Shown here one piece after another: positions 24,760-35,873 of a stretch of DNA of 64,000 bases (position 1 is its first letter; every line of letters begins with the position of its first letter). The notes under the pieces were generated by a model. The model searched no databases and had not been told where the DNA came from. It saw only the letters and a program-made list of their open reading frames with translations. The stretch is from assembly GCA_029891345.1 (NCBI GenBank), contig CM056993.1, forward strand, positions 109,793,800 through 109,857,799, written 5' to 3'. Source of the DNA: Dryococelus australis (taxonomy: Eukaryota; Arthropoda; Insecta; Phasmatodea; Phasmatidae). The position numbers and the translations under genes were made by a program.

Positions 24760-24970
24760 ACGGATATATAAGCCAATAGCCACTATTGGAATCTCTTCCT
24801 TGCCCGAGAGAGTTTCTTTTTGTTCCACAGTAGCAATGGAGTTAATTTAATATATTTTTAATTTCTCTTACTGACAACATGGTTTCGGAGAGTTTGCTCA
24901 CATCACTTGTGAAGCTACCTAATTATGATTTCCCTGAAAATTATATACATATAATAGGGATTTTAGCAAG
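24760..24970 (+). promoter_or_regulatory. TATA-type promoter with possible short first exon
   Basis: A clean TATA motif (cggatatataagcc, near 24762-24772) is followed by ccaatagccactattgg, which holds CCAAT in both directions. An ATG at 24879 opens 30 codons (MVSESLLTSLVKLPNYDFPE...) that run to a possible donor, aag|gtaatc, at 24970/24971. The peptide is not recognised. A short amphipathic start next to a TATA box is suggestive but could be chance. Confidence 0.25.
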
Positions 24971-25469
24971 GTAATCAATCTATTTCGCACAGTTCTCCGC
25001 GGGGAAAATATAAACAAGGCCGAAGAATTATAATATTTCCATGTTTAGTATGATTAGGCTCCGCTATCTAGAATTTATGGAGTTTTCGCCACAATCAACA
25101 TCACAAACTTAGTATTTTATGTTAGACGTCGACAAGGTATAAAATATTGCTTTATACACGTTTTAAAATATGTATTACTTGACTAATGTTGCTAGTAGCA
25201 CTACAGCAATCTCCCGCAAAAAATTACTTACTTCTTGCCGGCTGGTATAAGACAATCTGTACTAATTTTATAAAGCTTGAGAAGTTTTAATACATGCTTT
25301 ATCACGCAAACAATTTCGTTAAAAATTTCAAAGTGGAACTCACAGCAAAAAGAAATATTATTAGTTCAAGATGGTGGGGTTTGATTCCCCTTCAAACAAA
25401 AAATGTGCGCCGCTTAGTTTTTGCATGTTACTTATGACATATTTCCCCGCCATAAATAATGTTTGCTAG
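24971..25469. other. Unassigned AT-rich spacer
   Basis: Nothing recognised. Confidence 0.35.
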
Positions 25470-25627
25470 TACAGGCTGTTCACGGTAAAATGGGCACTTT
25501 TGAAAGCACCGTTGTGTATTCTTCTGCCTTATGCAAGATTAACAGTGAAATGGGCCTCATCACTCTATGCAACGGTTAAGTGAAAGTGTGAAATTATTAA
25601 AAAAGTAAGTATTTCACAGATCTGCTC
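25470..25627 (+). mobile_element. MITE family A, copy 4 (left part only)
   Basis: Begins tacaggctgttcacggtaaa and follows the family to tctgctc, where a T-run begins. The right half is missing: no match follows the inserted sequence. It also lacks a short block after the left TIR (gaaagcaccg joins directly to ttgtgtattc). Confidence 0.88.
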
Positions 25628-25865
25628 TTTTTTTTTTTTTTTTTTACATGAGCTTATGAGCCAGGCGGCAGATGTGTAACTCTACATCAGCACTGCCAGC
25701 TTGAAAGTTCCCCTCTAAATCTAAATCTTCAAGAGGGCTTATAACTGCTGAACATGCCTCTTATTCGTGTTTATACCGTTTGACGAAAATATTGATGGAT
25801 TTCTTCTACGAATGTCAAGTGAGACTGGCGTTGGAACGCACCTAGATATGTTATTTGAAATACTA
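25628..25865 (-). mobile_element. Poly(A) retroposon next to the MITE break
   Basis: An 18-T run at 25628-25645 is the poly(A) tail of a minus-strand sequence that ends ggctcataagctcatgt. This is the signature of LINE-mediated retroposition. Upstream on the minus strand are gagttacacatctgccgcct and ctggcagtgctgatg. I cannot name the source; it could be a LINE 3' end, a SINE or a processed transcript. It abuts the point where MITE copy 4 stops. Confidence 0.6.
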
Positions 25866-26100
25866 AATGGAATTTGAGTGAGGAAGAAATTTGGGAGGCT
25901 CTTAACGGCGAGGTCTCGAGAACCGATGTGGGTGAATGAGGTGAGTATGAAGCAGCACCGGAATGAAAGGGCGGGGAGAACAGGGGATCCCCAAGAAAAC
26001 CCGCCGACCAGTGGCATCGTCCTACACGATTCCCACATGAGAAAATCTGGAAGTGACCCGGCCGGGGATTGAACGCTAACCGCTCAGCCACCGTGGCCCC
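25866..26100 (-). mobile_element. tRNA-derived SINE, copy 2
   Basis: Minus strand, opening at 26100 with ggggccacggtggctgagcg (box A) and then gttcaatccccggcc (box B). Compared with copy 1, about 24 bp between the boxes is missing, equivalent to the anticodon region (gcgttcaatcccc follows the head directly). The body matches copies 1 and 3. Confidence 0.88.
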
Positions 26101-26639
26101 AATGAACTTTGAGGTTCTTTCACTGCCTGTTACGCAACTAATTTTTTTATAATGGGTCATGGAGCAAGTATTTCAGTTGAGTCTTAAGTTATCCGGGCGA
26201 AGAAAGAAGGGGATATCCACCGCCTGCGACATGAGCGCTCCTGGGGAGTAGTTAATGAATTAAAATTCACTCATATTTTGAACTACAGTGTTTATGGCTT
26301 TAAAAAATTCTGCTCCCGAATGATTTCCAGCGAGTTCCTCATAACAGATGTAACAAAACTGCTGAGAAAAAATTCAACCCGATGCTTGGAAAATAAAAGA
26401 TGTCACAAGAGTTGTGGTTTGGTAGTTCGTAATTCATAAGTAGTGCCAAGTTTTGGTAAAGAATCGCCACAGTAGTTCTCTACTGTTGACTCTACTGAAC
26501 GCGGCTATTGCACTTATGGGAAATGAAAATAACGCTTTTAATAATTTTTATTGATGCTCTAATTTCATGGCATGTCGATAAGATATTCAAAAGATTGAAT
26601 TAACGTGCATGTAAAAAAAATTACAACACGCTTGTCAGG
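26101..26639. other. Unassigned spacer
   Basis: No motif recognised. Confidence 0.3.
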
Positions 26640-26715
26640 GATGCGAATCCGGAACCTCATTGTCTGAAGGCTAACTTCCAGCGACCTCGGCCAAGGAGGC
26701 CACCGGGTTAAATAA
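26575..26715 (-). mobile_element. tRNA-like SINE head, second type
   Basis: On the minus strand from about 26712: tggccgaggtcgctggaagt (box A-like), gccttcagacaatgaggttc, and ccggattcgcatccctg (box B-like). The spacing between boxes fits a tRNA-derived promoter. An AT-rich tail with a short A-run follows toward 26575. The cloverleaf is poor, so this is a SINE or tRNA relic and not a functional tRNA. Confidence 0.5.
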
Positions 26716-27088
26716 TGGCGAGCGGAATTCGAAGCACGAGATTGGAACATTATCCTGGGCCTGATCGAAATCGGAGGAAGGCGACCATACCGCAGCTACT
26801 CGCAGCAGACCTCTCGCTTTATTAAAAGTGTAAACCGATAACGAAATTTTGATGGCGTCCTGTGTACGACAGACTGTCGCAGTTAACAAGGCTGGTCGGA
26901 TACCAAGTTGGTTTAGTTGTATAGAAGCGAGCTATGCAATGGCTTCCGGTTACCTTCTGGGAAGGCTTTTGGCGGGCGTGGGTGTGTGATGTGAAAGCGA
27001 GTCTTGATTGAGCTGTCCCCTCGGGGCCCCAGCTACGCGGAAACACCAGTTGCCTGTGGCAGAACGCAGATGCACCACACTTAATCCC
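26716..27088. other. GC-moderate unassigned region
   Basis: Contains cttttggcgggcgtgggtgt and cccctcggggccccag. No protein recognised. It could be part of the transposon that carries the tRNA-like head. Confidence 0.3.
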
Positions 27089-27235
27089 TATATCCCATTC
27101 ACAATTATTTCCAACTTTTCTAAAGCCCTGCTTAGTTCTACTTCCAGGATAGTCCTCCACTTCCTGCAATAGAAGCTTAACCAAGTTTAGAAAATTACAA
27201 CGAAGGGACAACACACCGCACTCGCGAACACTCAG
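27089..27235 (-). repeat. Dispersed repeat B, copy 2
   Basis: Minus orientation. The TATA-bordered end is tatatcccattcacaattat; the other end is ccgcactcgcgaacactcag. Contains ttctaaagccctgcttagtt, which matches the tail shared with MITE family A. Confidence 0.75.
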
Positions 27236-28546
27236 AATAGTAATATTTTGCATGAGAACTATTTGTTACAAGGCATTGCCCACACACATATTTTCTCACT
27301 ACTTTTATTAATATTTATTACAAATAAAATATTATAATTCATAGATAAGATATTAGTATAATTTCAACACTTACCCTACGTGCTTCTCTTTGCGTCATCC
27401 CGCCAATACGCCGACGGGTTTCACTGGTACTATACAAGTACGGAAGCATAAAGACGGTTCGCAGAAGGAAGGCTGGACGTGTTCGTCAAGGTTCTTTAAC
27501 GCGGCCGTCTAACCTGTTACCATTTTCCTCGTTAGAAGCGTAGCAAGAGAAGAGTGATAATAGTTCATTTGAACCGTCCATTAAACGATACCGTTGCACG
27601 CGGATGCAAAGCAGGATTTAACTATCATGCAGTCCTTATTTTATTTTTTTAATTCCGTGTGAAACCGTTCGACTTCATTTTGTTGGCGGAAAGTATGCTG
27701 CAATTTGAATGCAGATGCTCAATCTTTTATTACGCACTTTTGAGATTAATCTTCTGAAAAAGAGTTTCTGTTCCTCACTGCGTATTGTTCTGTTTGTATA
27801 TTTAAAACTCGTTTCCATAACAGCATATTTCAACACTGACTGACTGGCATCTCTGAAGTCATGTTGACAGCGAAAGTAGTCCTGTCTAATAACGTCTCTT
27901 TAAAGGACTGTGTAATGTTCTAATCAGAAGTCGGTTAATTATTTATTTTATTTTATGAACTTTAAATACAGGACTAGTTTTAAAATGCGTTTAGTTAAAA
28001 ATATCAGCAGGCACTTGTGATTAAGCAACACATCTGTGAATGGTGTTTTGCTTAAAGAATATCTTACACCTCTAAAAACGCGGTCGGCAATATCACCCCC
28101 CTTACTTTAGGAAATGGCTGTTGGCACCTTATATTTGCATTGAACTTTGTAACACATACGCTCTAAGCAAATTTTAAACATGACTGCGAATCAGCACGTC
28201 CAAGTTAACAAAAAATCCTATTCTTTCCGGAACACTTTCAGAATGACCGTTTGTGAGATCATTCATGCCAAACATTCAGAAGGAGGGTGTGTTGCATACC
28301 ACGTCGGCAAACCGCAACACTGAGTGAGGCAATGAAAATGATGATTATTCAGGGGCGCACAGCTATCTTAATGATAACTTGACGAGAAAAGTGGTACTTA
28401 CAAATTAGTCTTATATTTTCATCAGGAATATACTGCCGAAATTTGTTTACATATTTTATAATAATGTTGTATGCATGTATATATGTGTGTGTTTACTGAA
28501 AATCATAAATAGTGAAGAGTTTTTTCTTTCGTGCATTCTTGGTAGC
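27236..28546. other. Unassigned region
   Basis: A modest GC rise occurs at 27390-27560, without a defined promoter or ORF. The rest is AT-rich. Confidence 0.35.
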
Positions 28547-28700
28547 TTTTCTACATTTATTCAGGAAAGAGTCAAATGTGTAGTGAAGTTCCAAACTTTT
28601 TATATTAGCAACCATATATCTGTAGCCTGATATGTGGTTACTTTTCCGTACTATGTAAATATTTACTTAAAAACTCCCATTAATGTGTAGGAAGTTCACT
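28547..28700 (+). repeat. Dispersed repeat D, copy 1
   Basis: Landmarks ctacatttattcaggaaaga, gtcaaatgtgtagtgaagtt, gtagcctgatatgtggtta and ctcccattaatgtgtaggaa recur in the same order at 58187-58337. Unknown family of about 150 bp. Confidence 0.8.
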
Positions 28701-29670
28701 TTTTACGTAATCGTATTTTGTATTTCTACCCGATCCACAGCCGTCGAGAGATGTTGGAAACCAGAGTTTACGAAACTTTCTCATTGTTAGAGAGGAAAGG
28801 CACGATGGTTTTGGTGCAGAGCATGGCCTACCATAGTGTTCGGTTCATAATTATAGTAAGTCTAAACAAAGCATGGCGTTCAAATGACAAATTACGTGTT
28901 TCAATAAGTAATTAATAGAGTCTGTATCGCAGTAGTGTCTATAGCAAGCACTCTACGTATCATGATCACAATATATCGTGAAGTAGCATCAGTATGATCA
29001 CCTAAAATTACCTTACGAAAAACTCTAATTCAAAATTCCAAATGTCGAGAAAAACACTGCCTTCAAATAATGCTTGTACATTTGATTTAAAGACAGTTAA
29101 TGATCCTACGAGAAATTTTGTCCCGACATGACGTAAAGACGTGTGTCTGACTCAAGAGTTTTATGTTTGCTCTGTAAAATATGTCTCAAAATCAGATGGA
29201 TCTTTGCTAAATGGATTATTTCAGACGCAGAAACCAATCTGGTGATTTCTTAAAGAAAATAACAAATTTTTCTTTTCATAATTTTCAAAATATATTTTCT
29301 TGGAAGCATAAATTACTCTAGCAAGAGACATAGATAAATCTACAGAGTTTTTCCACTAGTAAATTACCACAATGTGTGTTCCTTTGCTCTCATTAACAAG
29401 AAAGTACGGATTCAGTTGAAAGCTCGCAATCTTTAAGGCACGTGTTAATATTGCTTTGACAATGTTACTTGATTTCCTCACTCCAAGAACACTAATCACA
29501 CTGCTTCCATCTTGGAATTGTGAGATTCGTATTTTATTACCTGCGTCAAGTATACTGTCTGCGCCACTACTAGCATCTAAACTCTACACTCGGTCGGCAA
29601 AGATTATTTTTAAATTTCATTCGAATGTCTATTTAGTGGAGTGTCTACTTTTTGTATGTAATTTTCCCTA
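28701..29670. other. AT-rich region without recognised features
   Basis: Short frames only, with no conserved motif. Confidence 0.35.
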
Positions 29671-29673
29671 ACT

Positions 29674-30001
29674 GTTGCGTTGTCCCCCCTCGTATGCTCG
29701 AGTGTCAGTGTTGCAGTATAATGGGTATAGCTGCAGATCCTTGTCCATAGCTAAGATCACAATAACTTCACTTATCACAACTAGGTCAGTTTTCTATTCA
29801 AGTTTCATCGTCATCGGATCCATTAACCCAGCAGTTAGTAAAGAATTCTAAGACGAATTCAACAAGTTATGGACCTTTGAATTCGGTCACTGGTCCGCAA
29901 GATATTAGTGGTTAAATTTAACCTAGGTCCTCTACCTAGTCGCCATTACTCGAAATTTCCTTGTTTATTGTTTAGAATTTGTCAGACGGGGCAACGCAAA
30001 A
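29674..30001. mobile_element. Possible small TIR element
   Basis: gttgcgttgtcccc at 29674-29687 faces ggggcaacgcaaa at 29988-30000, an inverted repeat of about 13-14 bp with one or two mismatches enclosing about 300 bp. No target duplication was confirmed. The gcgttgtccc core also occurs in dispersed repeat B. Confidence 0.4.
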
Positions 30002-30405
30002 GTGCACATTCCTATAGTTTCCGGTAAGTGTGGTGTTAGGGTATTGTTGATAGAAATGTTATTCCAACCGTAACAAACAGTGTAAAAAACGCCGAAAAAT
30101 GTGCCGGAATACGCGACGTGTGATGCAGTTTTAGTTTCCCGGTTAGAGAATAAAATTATTTCGACACAAATGACAGCAACATAATCATTTCAGCGTCTCT
30201 ATACGTAATAAAACTTCTGCCTGGTAGAAGAGAGCCTTTGGTACGACACGGTTACCAATGACGTGTCATGTAAAAGCAATACCTGTTCAAGTTTTACATT
30301 TCGTTCGTACATTTTGTGGGAAATCTCTGTGCCAGTGTCCGCTAATTCGTCACGCTCATGTAGCAAAAAGTATGGGCCGGGGATTGTCATTTCCTGTGTA
30401 CGACC

Positions 30406-30454
30406 ATGGGCTCAGACCGAAAACTAAGCAAGTTCGTTTTTTCGTCTGCACAAG
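30406..30454 (+). CDS. Possible first coding exon, unidentified
   Basis: An ATG in a strong start context (accatggg) opens 16 codons (MGSDRKLSKFVFSSAQ) that run into a strong splice-donor match, caag|gtaagc (GT at 30455). The layout of a short first coding exon is plausible, but the peptide is too short to identify and no promoter was pinned down. The same reading frame stays open to 30696 through the would-be intron. Confidence 0.25.
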
Positions 30455-30459
30455 GTAAG

Positions 30460-31145
30460 CAAATTCTGTATGCTACGAGCAATATATGGCTGAAGTATAT
30501 TTTCCCGATTTCCTCTAAAACTCAGCATTGTACAAAAAAATGGGGTGTGGCTGTGTTGGGGACACGGCCGTTTGTTTTGCGTGAATACGTCTACGTTGAT
30601 GCGCTCGGACGCCTTGATTTTTTTTTTTTTTTACGTTCCCTGCACCGCTTCACTCGATCATATGGGAATTTATGGTTATCACTGGATTCCTTTTGAGAAA
30701 CTCTTTTCAACCGTATACGGTTGCTGTAGTTATATTTGCCTTTTTGACGAGTATAAAACCAAAATTGTATTAAGTTTTCTTAATGTTTACATTAAACGCA
30801 TACAATTTCACCATAACCACGCCATACAAATGGTTTTATACACGCCATCGATTGACCTTGACGAGAGCGGTCGATTGAAACTTAAACGTGCGTTTGAGGT
30901 TAGAACACTGCTATTTAAACAAGTGATTTTGAGATGATTTTAAACTTCCTCTAACCAGTTTGTAATGCTCTTTGATAAAATCCATACTGATAAAAGTATT
31001 TTATTAATATAACAGTGCTTGTCATTTGAAAATTAAGATGTAAACAAATACGTTCATCACTTTTGACCATGTGACTTTGACAGTTGTGTAGGATTAGGGT
31101 AGGTCAATGATGGGCATATGCACAGAAGATAAATAAGGACCGGTC
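30460..31145. other. Unassigned region
   Basis: No recognised product. A T-run lies at about 30619-30632. Confidence 0.3.
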
Positions 31146-31618
31146 GCACCATTGTGGTTCGAAACTCTATATGAGATCGTATCTAAGATAGACACAGAAA
31201 AATGTTGCACCATGAGAGTTCAGAGCTGGACTGAGATCGAGATGAAGTTCATTTCGAACTACGGTCGATTGTTTTCTTGGGAAATTTAAAAAAACATTAT
31301 ACGCACTTGAATAGTATTCAGTAAAATTCGTACAACTATAATTCACATAAAAAAAACGATCAAACATCGCACATCTAGTTCTACCTATAGTGAAAAATAC
31401 GCCTAATTCCATGACGTCATATATTACGAACCAATAGGAAAATCTGTCTCATACTTAATATCGATATCTCACTTTGGAACCAAGATCGAAGAATCGGAGA
31501 TCCATAATCATGAAATTTCGTTAGTGCAACACTTTTACATTGGAACCAAGATCAAACTGGATCCTGTTTCGGAACTAGAATCATTCGATCTCGTATCGGG
31601 GCGATGCTGGTGCAACAA
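31146..31618. mobile_element. Possible TIR element with internal repeats
   Basis: ggtcgcaccattgtggttcg at the left faces gatctcgtatcggggcgatg and ctggtgcaac at the right. Gagatcgtatc (left) pairs with gatacgagatc (right, reversed). Inside, ggaaccaagatc occurs twice (about 31475 and 31543), and ttgcacca/gtgcaac motifs recur. The ends are diverged, so the limits are approximate. Confidence 0.4.
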
Positions 31619-31639
31619 GTGGGCTACCTCATCTTTAGT

Positions 31640-32060
31640 CCATGGTCGAGATCCGCGCAAACGTCTTCACTCCAGTCCAGGGACTGTGATCGAAGCAGAA
31701 AGCGGACTCCCCAGCTTCGTGAGGAACAGTTGCCGCGCGCGGTGGGTGTCATGGCGTCGCGCACCAGTCGTGGTGAGGAAATCTCACCGGCCGAACACGT
31801 AACCGCGAGCGGAAGAGAGTGAAGCATCGTGTCCGGGTCGCGGACGTCAGGCGGGCGCCAAGCCGCCAGTGAGCTCATTCACGCCGAGCACGAGTGTCGA
31901 CGCCGCGCAGGCAGTGATTCACGGCGCCACTGTCACCGCGACCCCGCGCGCGGTACTTAAAGGCCCGGCTGCTCGGTCGCCGTGCCCACTGGGGCGTCGC
32001 GTCGCTCTCAGGAGACAGGGCTGGTCAAGTTCAGCACCAAGCCTCCACTACTGTAGTCCC
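31640..32060. promoter_or_regulatory. CpG-rich island
   Basis: A sharp GC island with many CpG steps (gccgcgcgcggtgggtgtc, acgccgagcacgagtgtcga, ccgcgaccccgcgcgcggta). A TATA-like tacttaaaggcc at about 31955 is followed by about 70 bp of GC-rich sequence, a usual core-promoter spacing for plus-strand transcription. Open frames in several directions are a by-product of low stop-codon frequency. No exon was supported. Insect genomes with CpG islands do mark promoters this way, but a GC-rich repeat is an alternative. Confidence 0.4.
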
Positions 32061-32062
32061 TC

Positions 32063-32142
32063 CCCGGTTTCTTCAAACTTTTTTTAAATCAAACCTACAA
32101 AAAAAAATCACCTCTTACATGTTTGGTTGTTTCCTAAATATG
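32063..32142 (+). repeat. Dispersed repeat E, copy 2
   Basis: Contains aaatcaaacctacaaaaaaa and tgtttggttgtttcctaaat. Lies immediately before MITE copy 5. Confidence 0.5.
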
Positions 32143-32159
32143 CCATGCATCTCACATTC

Positions 32160-32581
32160 TAAAGGCTGCTCACGATAAAGTGAGCACTTTTGAAATAAAC
32201 CTTAGAAAAATGTCACTACTCCTGTCTGCGTATATTTTAACGGGCTCACGGAGTGGCTTGCGCCCAGTAAAGTTGGTAACGTTGGAGGGAAAGTAGTTCA
32301 ATATCGTTACGTCGAAAAAAAAGTATTACGTAACAATTTGTGATAACTTACATTATTTCTTTCGCTTTCTGTTTTTTTAATGCATCGAAGCGTAAAAACG
32401 AGCATATTTGTAAAATATTTACTTTTCCAATAATTTCGCAATATCACTTGGCCGACGCATGCATAAAGTGAAGAGGCCCACGGCAATGTTAATTTAACAA
32501 GACGGAATAATACACAATGTACATACAAGAAAATCTCAAGCACGGCTTTCAAAAGTGCTCATTTTACCGTGAACACCCTAT
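32160..32581 (-). mobile_element. MITE family A, copy 5
   Basis: Minus orientation, opening taaaggctgctcacgataaa and closing attttaccgtgaacacccta. Full length and well conserved. Confidence 0.92.
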
Positions 32582-32671
32582 ATACTTGTGTTAACGTAAT
32601 AATACTTTACTTTCGGTTAAATTAAACTTTTACGTATATTTTACCATGAATCAGAATACTTCCTTTATAAT

Positions 32672-33000
32672 TAACTAGCAGCCCGCCATCGCTTCGCTCA
32701 AATGTAATGGAGTTATTGAAACATATACTGCGACTACCGGTGACTACCAGCGACTACACGTGACTAACTGCGACTACCTGCGAATAATGGTTTTGATAGC
32801 GCGTGCTTATAAAGCAGGCAATTAGCTAATTTTTCTCCGACTTGGTTTACAAGTTTTGGAATTTATCAAGGATTTTTTTAATTAAACATAGCATATGTCC
32901 ATCTGGAAGAATGTAGCTTTCCAATAGCGAAAGAATTAGAAGAATCGGCCGAGAAGTTTTCGAGATTACTCACATTACCTCTTTATAATATTAGCATAGA
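32672..33000 (+). mobile_element. Retroposon remnant (ctagcagcccgcc type)
   Basis: Begins aactagcagcccgccatcgc and ttcgctc, and ends ttataatattagcatagat. This pair of ends belongs to a widespread insect repeat that I recall from several genomes (RTE/SINE-like tail, family not certain). Between them lies gctttccaatagcgaaagaa, also typical of it. It contains a period-10 mini-array at 32731-32780. Confidence 0.55.
32731..32780 (+). repeat. Five units of a 10-bp repeat
   Basis: Five contiguous 10-mers of the form cgactacc(g/t)g / tgactaccag. Located inside the retroposon remnant, so probably a local slippage expansion. Confidence 0.85.
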
Positions 33001-33089
33001 TATGAATATTTAGGGAGAGAAAATACTGTTTGTTGATAACGCCCAGTACAAAATAATTATCATGCAAAATGTCATTAAACTGAGTGCGC

Positions 33090-33230
33090 ACAAATGCGGT
33101 GCGTTGTCCTGTTAGTATAATTTTCTATACTTGGTTAAGCTGTGTTTGCTTGAGATGGAGTAACAGCTTTAAAGTGGAACTTCAGCAGGGCTTCAGAAAA
33201 GTAGGAATTAACTGTGAATGGACTATAGAC
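33090..33230 (+). repeat. Dispersed repeat B, copy 3
   Basis: Opens tgagtgcgcacaaatgcggt, continues gcgttgtcctgttagtataa, and closes acttcagcagggcttcagaa and gtgaatggactatag. Best plus-strand example of the family, with a sharp left edge shared by the others. Confidence 0.8.
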
Positions 33231-35053
33231 ATTCTGTGAGCATTAAACCCGGGCTCAAGCTGCGGTTCGGAGCTCACCATTGCAATATTGCCCCGTGTTC
33301 TATAACCTTTCTGCGAACATCGCGAGACGTAAGACGCTAATTTAACGTCCGCCTTGGACAGCCTTCGTCACGACACTTTATTTCCTAAACTACCTTATTG
33401 TAAGTGTTATGTGAAGTTAAGGCCCGAAGGTAGGGCGGGATTTTATTGCGTCTCAGGGCTAACCCCTTACGCCTACTAGGAAGGAAAATCATGCAAGGAG
33501 ACATGCATCGTGGGTAAAGAGGGATTGAGCACCGTCGCCTGCATTTTGGAGTCATGACTACCTCCATAAGTGAACTTAGAGCTAGTCTTAACTATGAAGA
33601 GCAAGGGAAAAAACAGTCGAGAGAGACGTAAAAACCCTTGTGACAGAGAAGTAAAAATTTCAAAAATTATTGCATGCATTACATCAAATTAATTAGAATA
33701 GTACAGTAGACAGTGTGTATGGAAAATATGCTCTTAGTTAATAGGGTTGTAAATACTAGTAGAGAGGGGGCGGGAGCTTTGTTTATTCTTAACTTGATGC
33801 ATCGCTTCTCTGTTGGGAGAAGTGACGTTATTGGGCCTCTTCCCCCCGATCTCTTCTATGAACCTGAAAACTAAAGGAGAGTAAGTGAACTGCAAGTAAG
33901 TGGATTTACCAGAACATTAAAATACGGTAGGGACCTGTGGATGAAAAGACATTTTAAGCTAGCCTAACTGACCCATAATAATATCTTGAATATTGCCTAT
34001 AGTATCATATGTCCTCGGGGACATACGTCTCTAAAATCAAAAATACCTCACATCAGCCAGTCTCTGTAGCCATAGGCTGTAACAGAGCATATCTACGGCC
34101 GTGTGCTGTAAGTGCACTGAGCTTCGCTAAGTAGGGAGGGGGGACAAAATACTTATAATTACGGGGAGGTCTCTCCGTCACGACCACATGCCCGCCACCA
34201 GGATCTCTGCGGGATTCGCCCTCCCCCCTTCCCTTTTTCAGGGAGACGTACTGGACGGCCCATCTCATCAGTCTGGTCGCGGACATCAGGACGTCGGGAT
34301 CTTCGTCGGTTAAGGGAAAAAGGGGGGGGGGTGAGGTTTTGTGTGTATTTGGCGCCCCTGACCGAGACTGAAACTACCCCTTCCCTAAATTAGTTTCGTA
34401 ATCAGTTATGTCAATATTTTCACACTCGCGTTGCTACCTATTCTAATATTTTAAACACGAGATACTTATACCAGTTTAAAACCACAATTATTTGCGTTCA
34501 GTTTTAGTTATTACACATGAAGCACGAAAATTAATGTACAGTGAGCTGTTTTCTTTTGCATCCCATCGTGAAGTCTGCGGCGCCCTCTAGTATGACGGGA
34601 AGGTGGTTTAAATCCCCCCCCCCTTTTTTTTACCCTTCCTCTTTACGACGCCCTTGGTGAACATCAAATACACTCTGATGAATCCGTGAGCATTAACACG
34701 ACATGTGACTAAGCAGTTTGTGAAAGTGAAATTCTACAGACCGTTTGCAGTAATTGATTTCTAAACTTTTTCAAGTCATTTTTTACCTACGCCTGCTACA
34801 GATTTGATCGGTGCAGCCATATACTAAAGATGAGGTGTGTCGATTCTTCGTCTTCCGAGTATGACCTAACCGACAGCAATGCAACTGTCAAAGTTACGTA
34901 GTACGACAGTAACGAATGTGTTTGTTTATATATTAATTTTCAAAAGACAAACACTATTGCATTACTAAAATACTTTTACCAATTAAAATGTTATAATAGA
35001 GATGCAGCATAAGTTGGTTAGAGCAAGTATAACAACATCTCAAAGCAGTTGTT
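33231..35053. other. Unassigned region with G and C tracts
   Basis: No gene recognised. A G-tract at about 34322-34331 and a C-tract at about 34614-34623 each adjoin an A/T-run (gggaaaaagg; ccttttttttttaccc). Together they form an inverted pair about 290 bp apart. The 34050-34330 part is GC-rich with open frames on the minus strand but no motif. Confidence 0.35.
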
Positions 35054-35484
35054 TAAAGGCTGTTCACGATAAAGTGAGCACTTTTGAAATCAACCTTAGA
35101 GAAGTTACTGCCCCTACCTGTATATATTTTAACGGGCGCAATCAGCAATCAATGACCTTTGACCCGTAAAGTTGGTAACGATGGAGAGGAAAGTAGTTCC
35201 ATATATAAACGCGGAAAAAAAGAATTTGATAACCATTTGTGATAACTTAAATTATTTCTCTCGATTTCTGTATTTTTTAATGCATCGAAATGTAAAAATG
35301 GGCAGATTTGTGCAATATTAACTTTTCTAATAATTTCACAGTTTCACTTGACAGACACATGAATGAAGTAATGAAGCCCATGGCAATGTTAATTTTACAT
35401 AAGGCGGAAGAACACATAACGTATATACAAGTATATATTAAGCAGGGCTATCAAAAGTGGTCATTTTACCGTGAACAGCCTATA
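35054..35484 (-). mobile_element. MITE family A, copy 6
   Basis: Minus orientation, opening ttaaaggctgttcacgataa and closing attttaccgtgaacagccta. Carries an insertion-like extra stretch (agcaatcaatgacctttgac) near 35143. An open frame of 115 codons runs through its right half and outwards. Confidence 0.92.
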
Positions 35485-35649
35485 GTAATCATTGTTCTAT
35501 CCTCAAATCCTATCCACGTTGTTGGCCGAAAAGCAGTCGAATGTTGGGACTTGGAGACTGGTTCTGGTCATCCAGCAAGTTCGCTCTACCGCATATTCAC
35601 TTTACGGTTACAACTCACTCTTATAGTCCATGGACAGTTTCGTCAGACG

Positions 35650-35712
35650 TTTTAACTCAAACCTTTGAAAAATCACCCCTTGTATTACGTATTTAGTTAT
35701 TTCCTAAATATG
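35650..35712 (+). repeat. Dispersed repeat E, copy 3
   Basis: tcaaacctttgaaaaatcac and gtatttagttatttcctaaa match copies 1 and 2. It lies about 170 bp after MITE copy 6. Confidence 0.5.
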
Positions 35713-35756
35713 AGGGGTTGTCACACTGTTTTTGTTTACGTACCAGCACCCATATT

Positions 35757-35873
35757 TTCCTGATGAAGAGGGATGATAATACCTATCGCATTTTCACAGG
35801 TGTAAGATCTCCGTTCTATAAAACACTATTCATCGATTGATTGCTTAATCGTAAGTAAATATTGATAGTATTC
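35757..35873 (+). repeat. Dispersed repeat F, copy 1
   Basis: tcctgatgaagagggatgat ... aagatctccgttctataaaa ... gattgcttaatcgtaagtaa recurs as a diverged direct copy at 36839-36953, about 1.08 kb downstream. Confidence 0.8.

Noticed and set aside
25878-26072. Plus-strand ORF with DPQENPPTSGIV
   Set aside because: Antisense reading of the tRNA-derived SINE; not a gene.
31524-31878. ORFs in the 31.6-32.1 kb island
   Set aside because: Same composition effect; no motif or splice support.
34310-34640. G-tract and C-tract as ends of a transposon
   Set aside because: The match is only low-complexity runs plus 3-4 bases; insufficient for a TIR.
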